Below the pieces are notes generated by a model. It had not been told where the DNA came from and did not search any database. It saw only the letters and a program-made list of their open reading frames with translations. This document shows positions 10,141-21,479 of a DNA stretch of 64,000 bases, one piece after another. The stretch is from positions 149,278,444 through 149,342,443 of the forward strand of contig OZ023273.1 of the NCBI GenBank assembly GCA_964007475.1, read 5' to 3'. Both the position numbers and the translations under genes were made by a program. Position 1 is the stretch's first letter. Each line of letters opens with the position of its first letter. The DNA comes from Hybos culiciformis. Its lineage: Eukaryota > Arthropoda > Insecta > Diptera > Hybotidae.

Positions 10141-13100
10141 ATAAAACGCTTAAAATCATAATTTGAATAATAATTTACAAAGATTTTATTTAAAATATAA
10201 AACCTTATGTATACGAATAAGTTGAGAAAGAAAGTATAAATAAATAAAATAAAATACTGAAGTTATATGTATTTTTTTTCAATGTGTATATATCTGGAAA
10301 TTTTTTGATAATGCCTAAAGGCGAGATAAACGTAAATTTGGCATTTTACTCATACATATAAATATACTTAAAAAAGAAATTGTTTATTCAAACTCAAGAG
10401 TTGATAGTAAAAGCTCAAACATTCAAGTGAAATAAATCTTAAATTTAGAAAAATCTATGCATAGAAACTGAGAATTTCGGAAGATTTTCTAAAAAAATCA
10501 AAATTTTTGTGAAAAACAAAGATTTTAACCTTTTTAATTTATTTTATTTTATTTTTATTAGAATGTATAGCAAAAATAGAAAATATAGCTTATATAGTAT
10601 AATAAGATGCAATTTCATATAACAAAGGTCATTAAAAGAAGGCTATATTTGAATAACATTCAATCTTAAAAGAAAACAACTCATTAATTAATTCAATAGT
10701 TAACATGAAAAATAATAAAACTACAAAATAAACTTAAATCAGAATTAATGGAAATAGTAAGCATAAATGTACGGAAGTTGTTAACAACCACTGGCACCAA
10801 CAAGGAAAAATCGATTAAAGTGAAGGTGGTATAATAAAGTAGGAAATCTGTTTGCCTTTTAAAAATCGTTACATAAGGAAAGTAGAGAATTTTCTACGAA
10901 CAGTCTATTTCACTCTAGTGTCCTATTAACGAACCAAATAAGTGTAGTTAGAGGAAGCAATCCTTTTTTTTTTACAATGTAAATGTAAACTAAAATTATA
11001 TTTACAAAAATTTTCCAAATATTAACAAGAATTTAAAATTTTAAGAAAAAAACAAAATTTTTTTTTAAAATGAAATACTTTTATGACAATAAATTTTCTT
11101 AACCAAAAATAACTTATTGTCTATATTAAAAAAATAATAAATGCCGTCTGATCCAATAATTAATCTTTAAAATTTATTTTATGTTTTTTTAGGATTTCAT
11201 TTCATCATCATATTAACCCACGTGCCTGTAAGTACCATTAATAATAAGCCCATATTTTAGATCTTAAACGTCTAAAAAGTTTTTTTTTTTATTTTATTTT
11301 TTATTTTTTTCATTTTGGGGTTGACTGATGGTCAAACAATATAAGTTAAAAAAATATATAAAAATAGAGAAACACATTTATAAAGATCATTAGAACTCTA
11401 CACTTTATGTGGACAATGTTAAAAGCTTAAAAAAACATTAAATTTTCTCTTATCGTATTAAATTTTTTTTTTGACATTATTTTATCTATATAAGATTTTC
11501 AGCATTATGTTTGACAATAAAAATTTTTCTTGGAATAAATCAGATTCACGATAAAAATTTAAATTCTGTATAAAACAGAATTTCTCACTCAATGATTCGG
11601 ATTCCAAGAAAGTTTATGCTTTTTAGGTTAAAAGGAAATTGAATGAAGAAAAGTTTTAACTTGATTTGTAGTTTGCTTGTTAAAGCTTCCTGAAAAACCT
11701 AAATTTTGAAGAAATTAGTTGTGCGGTTCCTGTAGGATGACAAATGACAACCATTGATTTAGAAAAATTAATAAAGAATGTCCTCGAGTTCTTGAAGTTT
11801 TGCAGTCTTATAAGAAGAATACTAAGAGTCAAAAACTGATGATTTTTAATAAAAATATACTTCGTTGAATTAAATAAACTTCGTTTGTAAGTTTCATTAA
11901 TATTAAAAAAATATTTTCCAATTTGTCGATAATTTAATAAAATTTACCTCTTTCGCCTATGATTTTTTTTTTAACAGTAATCAAGTAATAAAATACATTA
12001 TACTTTATGGTCATAAAATAAATTAAGGCGAAAAACAGTATTTAAAAGGACAATATTTTATGATTGTTAAGGGCTATAAAAAAACACATAAATTGTTTGA
12101 AAAAAGAAGGTGAGAAAATTGCTTTTGTTTTTATAAACCTATTTTCATAAGCCTAGAAACCTGATTTGGATTGGATTTCATTTTCTATAAATAACTAATT
12201 CATTATTATTACATACAATTTGTTGTAAATATAAAATACTTGAATGAAAACAAATAAACGATTATCCTTAAATAATGATTTAATCAGAAAAACTTATTAT
12301 AGTTTGGTATATTTGAAATATTTCTCAAAGAGTTCTTATTTTTTTTAGGACGCCCTAAACCTAAATTTATTTTATTTTTTTTATATATATATAATAAACA
12401 AATTCTACAGTAATAGACAGAGAGTGCTAATAATGAAAATAAATAAACAATATTTTAGAATTTTATAAAATTTTTCAATTATAATATCATGGGAATAACT
12501 TTTGACTGCGCCTTGAACAAATTTATATAAAGAAAACTTTGAAGTAGTTATAAAAGACAAATACATAATGTTTAATAATAATTATTCAAAAATTCTTAAT
12601 TGAAGTAAAGAAAAATTAATAAATTTTCTAATTAAAAACTTTTCAGTTTTTATTAAACAATAACTTTTATGTAAAGAATAATTGTAGTTAATAAATAGTC
12701 TAAAAAATTTTTTTTTTAAAGTTCCAATTTTACAGAGTGCCACCTGATAAGTTTATTAAGTTTTTTTTTAAGTAATAAATTAAATTAATTTTATTAAATC
12801 TTAATTTCGATCATAAACTTATTTCATATCTTTCTTAAAACATAGGCACATAAATTCTTTATTTAAAACTTTTATAACATTTATAGGTGCGTTATATCTT
12901 TAATTTTATTATGCGTTAGTTTCATTATGTTAAGGATTATTAGTTCAACTGAAGCACAAAAAACACGGTATCAAATTTTACTTTTTAACTGAGTTTTTGT
13001 CTACAAACTTACAAGTTATTAAATAACCACAATATTTGATTTTAATAGCATAGCAACTTTTTAAAAAACATATATCCACAATCTGTAGTTCCACTCAAAT

Positions 13101-15836
13101 TAATAAAAACAAAAACTACAGAAATTCAAAGACAAATTCTAGCGCACACTGTAAAATTTATTTCTCATAATTATCGCGCTATTTAAATACTTGAAAAAGT
13201 CCTCCAGGCTTTTCAGGTTTAAAACAAAACATCTTCATTTTGGTAATTATGTGTTTTAAGAGACTGTTTTAAATTTTGGGTAACAAATTTTAAATTATCA
13301 TATAGTAGTACAGTATTCACATTATTTCCCAAAGTTTTCTTCAATTATATATAATTGAAATCCAAAGAGTTTATACAAATTTAACTTATAAAATTCTTAA
13401 TAAAACTGCTGCATATAAAGAAAACTATATGTTAGAATTTGAAAATAAAAAATCAACTTCAAAACCATCGCTAGGAAACTGTCTATAGTCAGTGGTTTGA
13501 TGAACAAAAAAGTTAACTTTTTTGGGAAATGAAAATAAAATATTAAATTCATCTACACTTTAGAACTGGATTCTAAAAATATGTATTGCGTTGTACAATA
13601 TTAAAGAGGATTTTTAAAGAACCCAATTTAAACGAGATAAAATCTAAATCTGAATTATTTTTTTTAATGAACAAATTTTATTCATAACTTTTTAATATAT
13701 TGTTATCAGTCAGTTTTTCATATCGGTTTTTCTTACCATCGTTATATTGATTTAAAATGTTTTCGAACATAATTTTAGCATAATATAAATATATGCACAG
13801 AGGGGATCATTAAATACATAAAATTAAAAAATTTTCAATTTTCATAATAGCGCAAATACAAAATATATATAATAAATAAAATATACACCATATTTTTCAT
13901 TTTGTTTATTTATTTATTTATTTTTATTTTTTTTTTCCTCATAGTGTACCGTCAATAAATTTGAGTAATGTATTTCCTTGGCAATAAATGGTTTTTATTT
14001 ACATTTTTTTTTCTGGTATTTAGTATAATTATTTTTACCTTTAATTGCTTAATTTTATTCATTAAGGCTTAATTTGAATTAATTATGTCAAAATGTTTTT
14101 CTACATGTTTTTATGTTATTTTATTTTTTGGTCTTTGAAAATGTAAAAACCTTAATGAATTTACGTAATATTGAAAATTAAATAAATTGTAAATTTTTGA
14201 TATTGCAATTAGAGTTAATGATACAAAAACATATACCTATACTTATTTACCTTTTGATATTATGATATTTAAATTATTAAAAATAATGATAACATAATTT
14301 CATATAATTTAATATATGTATATTGTTTTTGATATTATAATGTTGTTTTAGTAAAAACAAATAAATTTTATTATTTAAATTGGAAATTCAAGTTTCAAAA
14401 CTTGAACAAAATTTTTATTTATTTAAAAATTTATTTATTTTTTTATTAAAACTATAATTACTTTACTAAGGGTTTAAAAAAAAAATTATATGAAAATAAC
14501 TTTAAAAAATAGTTTGATTTTATTTATACATTAGAAATTTTTACGAAGAGGTTTGGTACAATAATTTGTAAAAAATCTGAATTCAATGTTTCTATGTTTA
14601 AAATTTTCAATAAATCAACTAAAGTCCGAATCTAACTACCTATCGTTTGCAAAACTAAATCAGTGAGTGTCGTTATTATCTACAGATATTAAACTTTATA
14701 GCACATTCGAAAGAAGACAAAAAGAACGTTTAATAACTCTGTAAAATTCTTACGATGATATAGCATCAATAACGAATTTATAAAAATATTTTCATCGAAC
14801 ATTATTAATCGTAGTAATTCGAGGTGTACATATGTACTTAAAAGTAATTTATATCAATTATTTCTTTAAAAAAAAACATATTTTTTTTCCTGTGTAACTC
14901 AATTTATCTTGAAATAACTTTTTTTTTTTTATCGTAAAATTACACCAAATGTTGTAAACAAGAAAACTATTTTTTTTTCTACTTTTTTTTAGATCAATTA
15001 CAAACAGCGTTTCCAATTTTTTCTCTTAACTTCAATGTTAGATGAAAATTCAAAAATATCTTTACTACATCGTTTTTTTTTTTATTTTTATTTTTTATGA
15101 AACATAAATTATTGTAAGTGTGCGGAAAAATAAAGTTACTTGAATTTCTTTCTTCTTATAAAAATAAAAATATCCTTAATTGTATTTCTTTCAAGGAAGT
15201 ATAAGCTTTAAATATAAAAAAAAAATATACACCATAATTTATGTACAAAAATTTTATTTTCGTAGATACAGTAGTATGAAGAATTGCAATATAATACATA
15301 TAATGATAGTATACAAAAAGTGTATGTATATAAGTAAAATCTAGTATATTTCCATTGAAAGTCACATTGAAATGATGGAATATTATCATAGTATCATTCT
15401 TCTTTTTCTTTTATTAAATTTAAGTGAAAGGAATTCTTATTATTATTTTTCCCATAATAATATATTGTGCTTGATGGCAAACGAGAAGCATTGCAAGTTC
15501 AATCAAATTAGAAAACTGTCACATAATGTCTTTTTGAAAATAAAACGAAAGAAGAAAAAAAAAATAACTGGGGCATAACTATAGTGACAGTTGTGCAGTT
15601 TATTTGAAGAAAAAAAGCAATATATTTTTCTACACTTAGAAAAAATTAAGTTATTATAGAAAAAAAAATTAATGTTTAAATATAACAAAAAAACAGATAT
15701 GTTTACGTCAAAAATTTTTATTTAATTTTAAGATGACAATGAGAGGCTGAATATATTTTTAAGGTTCTTTCAAAACAATTTATTATACGAATACCATTTA
15801 GTCATTTCTATAAACACATTTAATAACTTTCATCGA
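10141..15836. other. Intergenic A+T-rich DNA
   Basis: No gene supported on either strand; open frames at 15156-15836 are low-complexity. A 36-base segment near 11192-11233 is flanked by AG and GTAAGT, but nothing else supports it as an exon. Confidence 0.55.
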
Positions 15837-15952
15837 AATCATAATCCGAATCATAGTCGTCGTGGAAGCGAAAGAGATTGCGCATATTTTGGCATTCAAA
15901 GAATTTAAATCAATTGGGAGTAGTTCATAAGTTATAATTCATTAGAATTTCA

Positions 15953-16159
15953 GTGGCAGACAGAAATAATTTAACTATCTTGACGGCATCATCAAGCCTC
16001 TATAATTCTTATATTCTCCCTTTGGAAAAATTACAAACTTACGAACTTTTGATCATGGTCTACAAAATCTCCATAGGAGAAATTAAATCATCTTCGACAT
16101 TAATACCGAAGTTTGAAGATACAATACAAGACAACAGTTTGATATTAGTGGTGGCGTAG
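15953..16159 (+). pseudogene. Possible decayed retroelement coding fragment
   Basis: A 68-codon plus-strand frame with more balanced composition than the surrounding chance frames. It contains ILPLEKLQTYELLIMVYKIS and later STLIPKFED. The arrangement is loosely reminiscent of the zinc-binding N-terminal segment of BEL/Pao or gypsy integrases (ILP, then LLI, His-containing spacer, TL...F), but the diagnostic His residues are absent. No longer frame continues on either side. A TTTCAG directly before the frame could instead make it a terminal exon, though no partner exon was found. Very uncertain. Confidence 0.2.
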
Positions 16160-18984
16160 CTAGACATTTTTTTATACACAATTGTATACACGATATTTCT
16201 TCAACCCAAAGCTTTTTTGTATCGTTCATAAATTAAGAAAAAATATTAAAAAAATAATAGTATTAAAGGATTCGAAAAAATATGTTAAGCCTCTAGTTGT
16301 GATCAAGATATCTTAAAATTTAAATCGAAATATTGAAAACGAGCCCTGCATACTTCATTTATGAGATGCCATTCAATATATTTTTTAACAAATTTAGAAA
16401 CAAATGTTGCAATTTTTTTTAAGTGCATTTTAAAAATGAGATAAATTCTTTTTAAATTCTTTTTTTTTCTCCAATTTCCACAAAACACTTAAGGTTTACG
16501 AACTAACAGAAGAATCTCATATATGGGTAAATTTTGTGAAAAAAAAAAGAAATATGCAACCCTTAGGTCGCGTAAAATCATTTAATGCAAATAGTTCTGA
16601 TTTATGATATAATTTCGAAAATAATTTTTTATTTTTGGTCATTATTTTTTTTTTGAAATTGCTGGAAAAAAAAATGCAGTTGGTCTGAATCTTTTTCATT
16701 ACAATTCTTTTATACCCACAAAAATCCATTTTCTGAGCTCATGAATCATGAATATAAAACTCAAAATAGGAAAGTAACTATAAATATTTTCTACTGCGGT
16801 GAATTTCAATTAAATTTAAAATAATTTCCTTTTGAAATTCTTTTTTTTTTTTTTTTTGTTAAATTTTAGTTTCACTACACATTATGCATTGCATCCAGGT
16901 GATGCAGATTTTTTAATAAAAAAAAAATAGTAACGATAATAGATTTAATTTTTTTTTTTCTTTCAGAAATTAGTCTGCAGAATATTGTGTAGTGTTAGCA
17001 TAAATAGAATTGGGAATACTCGTGTAAATAAAAGAACGAAAATAAAAATTTTTCATTTTTATACAATTTTTTTATTTTGTTAAATTAAATAAAAATAAAC
17101 TATATAGTGCAAGGCACTTAACTTGATGAGGATAATGGAATTACATTTTAATCAAATGAATAATTTAATCTGGAAATATATTTTTTTCAGAATTGAATTC
17201 TTTTTTTTTTTGATCGTAGAAAAGGCTTTTATTTAATTTTTATTAGAAAGTTTTGTATGATATAGATTTAAAAATACCAAAATATATACCATTAAAATGT
17301 CATAATGATGTTGTCTTTTTTGAAATATATCCCTCTAAGCCATTATGTTTTTTTTTCGGTCTGACAATAACATTTTTAGTTTTTTTTGGCTAATTAAAAA
17401 ATTTAACCTATAATTAAAAGTTTGATCTTAACGAAAATTTTCTATTTTAATCTTGATGGTAAAAAGATAATCGTATGAACGGGGGAAAATAAGGTTAAAA
17501 ATCTCGTTGAAATAACGAAATCTTCAGAACCTTTTTTAATATACACAGATATAACTTATATTTTCTATTTTATTCATTGTACTGTATATAGCTCAGTGGA
17601 AGTTATGTATTTAGTACTAAATATAGCTCAGTGTAAAAGTTGGTGGATTGCAATGCATGTAGGCATTAAACGTGGATTCCTGAAGGTTTCTTTTCGACTA
17701 ATACTAAACATGTTAGAAGTGTTCCCATTATCTGAAACCTTCTAAAGGTATATTTCTTTAGTCTTTACTCATTTTATTCGCAAAATCGATCTTCGACCAC
17801 GAAAAATAAAACTCATTGTAGTCCGATACTATCATAATATCGGAATTTTTTTTTCATATACAAATGAACGATGAAAAAACATTCGGGCAATAAAATACTG
17901 TTAATATACCTTTGCCGAAAAGAAAAACTTAGACCTAAATCAAGTTTTTCAACGTAATACTAAAATTGTTCATTTTAATTTATCATGTGATATTTTAATA
18001 AATAATAATAATATTTTCTTTGAATCATTTAATTCTGAAAAATTTGCCATCATCATATAAACACAACCAAAACTGACCGCACAGAAATAAAGAGAGCTGA
18101 GAAGAGAATGATGACAATTTATATGTGACAACTATCATCCTGTTAACGTAAACTTAAACATTTTCAATTTTGTAAATTTTTAAGAAGAGAAATTTTTCAA
18201 TTAAAAATATCTAGAAAATTTAAAATTAATTTTTTATTTGAAAAAAAAAAAAAAAAGGAAGACATAAAAATAAACCAATTTCAAACAAAATATGTACACA
18301 AACATGGTTATTTCCTTTTCTAATAAATTTTGTACAATTAAAATGAAGCGCTTTTTTTTTATATACTTTTTAATTGCATTTTTTTCCTTAAGAATTTTTT
18401 TCAAAAGAAAATGTTTTTATTTTATTTTTTATATTTTTTATTTTTGGCTTGTTCCAAGCTTTCGTTAAGGAGATTATCATCTCTAAAGCTTTATAGGGAA
18501 TTAATTAATTCTTTTGATATATAAGAAGAAAATAATAAAAATAATAATGAATGAATATAGAAATACATATCTCTATATCTAAAATGTTTCTTATGATTTC
18601 ATATTTTCTCACTTAAATTTTATAATTATTTATACTCATATATACACATAATAGTATATACTCAGTATTAAGGCAGAGAGTTCTTTTATAGAAATTGAAA
18701 AACGAATTGAAAAGATTTTTATTCTTTTAACAATTCCCATTTGAGACTTGAAATAGATTTCTAATTAAAAATTACCTACGTGCAGAAATATTTTCTTTTG
18801 ATATACCTAATGAATTGATCAACAATGAAATATTTCCACGAAAAAAAAACAACATATGCGGAAAATGGGTTAAAATTCTTTAAGAATGTTTTTTTTATAG
18901 AAATTTATATTCCGTTTTTTTTTTTTGTAAATAAGTGATTTTAATTCAGATAATAATTATAGTCATTGAGGGTTTTTTATGATA
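16160..18984. other. Intergenic A+T-rich DNA
   Basis: No gene supported. Near 17590-17640 the words TATAGCTCAGTGG and ATATAGCTCAGTG occur about 40 bases apart. Both resemble a tRNA A box, but no B box follows at the right distance. Confidence 0.55.
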
Positions 18985-19224
18985 CACTCAAACCTGTTCG
19001 TATGCGATCTTTTTTTGTGAGATATATGAAAAAATCAATCAAATTGGAACATAATTAACGAAGTTATCAATAAAAAAAATCAGTATGTTTGATAGTAGGT
19101 TTTTCAATTTTAATATTTATTGCGAAAACTATTTTTTATAGCCACTCTTGAAGTTTTGTGGGATTTTTTTAATCGTTTTTTTTCTATGCGGTGCCTGTCC
19201 ACCGCACAAGAACAGGTTTGACTG
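18985..19224. mobile_element. pogo-like MITE, 240 bp
   Basis: The ends are CACTCAAACCTGTTC (18985-18999) and its reverse-complement partner GAACAGGTTTGACTG (19210-19224), 14 of 15 bases matching, each flanked by TA. A CAGTCAAACCTG-type terminus with TA target site is characteristic of pogo/Tigger elements of the Tc1/mariner superfamily. No transposase remains. A 7-bp perfect hairpin (TGCGGTG/CACCGCA) lies just inside the right end at 19187-19206. Confidence 0.72.
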
Positions 19225-19226
19225 TA

Positions 19227-19302
19227 CAGAAACTATCAACATTTAAGCGGTGGTGTTGACATAACGTCTAACGCCGTAAAGTCATTAAGTTGATTTTGAC
19301 TG
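19227..19302. mobile_element. Small pogo-like fragment or MITE adjoining the previous one
   Basis: Flanked by TA on both sides, with ends CAGAAACTATCAAC and, reversed, CAGTCAAAATCAAC. It shares its left TA with the element ending at 19224. It may be a separate 76-bp element, or the true end of a larger composite element starting at 18985. Confidence 0.35.
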
Positions 19303-19304
19303 TA

Positions 19305-21216
19305 CATATGATCTTTTGAAATTTTGCTTAAAACAAAAAAAAAAGATTAATTTCATCTCATAAATATATTTTTCCCCTTTTAAAAAAATTATTTTGGTAA
19401 CAAGAAAAATAATAGATTTTCGAAGACATATTGCCCTTATACATTGCGAAATAATTAAACTTTATTCCTGGATCATGTTCAAGTTAATTTCACAGATGGC
19501 ATTACTTTATTTAATCATTAACAAATCAAAACAATCATTAACAAATCCGACAATTAAAATTTGAACAGTCTAATATTAAAAAAAGGAATTCTGGATTAAA
19601 TTTAATATCAAAAGTAAGCTTATTGTAGATGCTATTTTTTTGTCAAAATGAATAAAATCTATAAACTTAGCATTAATCGTTTCATTTTATTAAAATTTCA
19701 AATTTAATTATGATTATACTTAGAGACTTGATGTTGTATAGTTCTGTGAGTGTACAACTACAATACTTGTATTAGCCTTAACAAAAATCATTTGCCTTTA
19801 CCTTAGAAGGATATTATGATGCACAATTATCCTATATTACTCTAAAATTCCAATTAATAATAATATGTACAAAAAAAAAAATAAAAAAAGAATATTATTT
19901 TGATTTTTTTTTAGTAGGTTGCTGATAACATTAACATAGCGTTTTCCTTTTAACAATTTTTTTTCGGAAATGGTTTAATTTAAAATGTTAAAGACTTTCA
20001 ATATAATAATAATAATAATTGTTTCCCTTGCGAAAATGTTTATAACGCACAAACTGGTTTCTAGGCTGGTTTATTGCCACTACGTGACTCTTAAATTTAT
20101 AATTTTATTTTTATTTTTTTAAATGTAAATAATTTTTAACTAACTAAAAAATAAATATGTATATATACATAACACCGACAACCAATTTAATAAATATTCA
20201 CAATAAATAAATTATATGAGCATGAACATTAAAAAGTTAATTATATATGAAAGTCAATATAAGTAAAATCCAAATAAAACTCTTATAGGCGTTAACAGAA
20301 GAAAAGGAAAATTTCTTTCCCTTGTAGTTTTATATCCCAAAAAGGGTAATAAATTACTGAGAAAATCTTTTCTTTTTTTTTTGCATATATACTATATTTT
20401 TGTTAATCATGATTTTTTTATCTTTTAATTTTATTTAAGCTTTAAATCGTGTTGGTGGAAAAATGTTTGAATTTTTTTTTTTGTGTTAGAAGAAGACGTC
20501 ATCTAGTTTATTTTATTTTAAAATTTTTTAAAAATATAAATATTATAGTACTACAGAGATTACGTTTTGAGCACAATGGTCTGCTTTGGTTATATATTTG
20601 GACATAATATCACAGGATAAAAATGAATTTGCTATGTTGAAGGAAAATTGAAAACCAAGAAATAAAACAAATTTTATTTTAACATTTTAAAATTCAAATA
20701 TTTATTTTTTAGAAATTTTAAATTTTTTTTTTAATCGTAATTATTTCTTCTTTTCTTCTTCTTAAATATAATTTTAAATATCAATAATTTTTATTTTTAA
20801 TCTTTATTTACATTATACAATATAATTTTATATTTCCTTTTTTTTTAGTATAGCATTAAATTTTTTTATTTTTATTTTTTTTTTTTAATTTCTTAAAAAT
20901 AAAAACTATTATGTATTATTTTTTTGTTAGTACCAAAAATAAAATATTAAAATAAAAACCATTTTGAACAACACTTACGAGCTGATTCAAATTTTCTACA
21001 ATATTTTAAATAAATTAAAAAAAAAAAAATTCATATTAATATATAAGTTTTATATTTACAAAATTTATGTTAAATACATTTTTATTTTTAAATTTATTTT
21101 ATAATTTTTAATTTTTAATATGAAAATTTTATTTTTATTTTATTTTTATTTTTTTTTGTTTTTAAACTACATTAGTTTAATTTTCATTCTAATTTAAATT
21201 AATGTATATTTCAATG
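19305..21216. other. Intergenic DNA and 3' UTR of the Ig gene
   Basis: No further coding region. The part nearest 21216 is the 3' UTR of the minus-strand Ig-domain gene; several AATAAA hexamers (minus strand) occur between 21040 and 21180, and none can be singled out. An AAT trinucleotide run lies near 20005-20020. Confidence 0.55.
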
Positions 21217-21479
21217 TCATAAAGTTAAATTTTCTGTAAAATTCCGTCTGTAATTATTGATTTTAATATTTTCATGTTGTAAAATATTTCTTAATTTATT
21301 ATTTTTTAAAATTAGATTAATTATACAATGGAAAAAAATATTAAAAATAATGAATGACATTAAAATATTACTAAGCCATCGAACTGAGGAAGACCAATAA
21401 ATCATTGAAGCTGAAGAATTTACATTAATATCTTTAATTACGCTACGATTGGCATGCTGCATTGCAGCCGGTTTTTCAC
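21217..21479 (-). CDS. Ig gene coding exon 6 (membrane segment and stop)
   Basis: It encodes GEKPAAMQHANRS, a spacer, the hydrophobic WLSNILMSFIIFNIFFHCII segment and a basic/Asn-rich tail ending NLTL and TGA at 21219-21217. The tail after the hydrophobic stretch favours a membrane-spanning end over a GPI signal, which would normally stop there. Confidence 0.88.

Noticed and set aside
11192..11233. Possible 36-base micro-exon between AG and GTAAGT
   Set aside because: Single weak signal pair with no neighbouring exon, no frame partner and no recognisable peptide.
17590..17640. Two A-box-like TAGCTCAGTG words suggesting a tRNA
   Set aside because: No B box or T arm follows at tRNA spacing on this strand.
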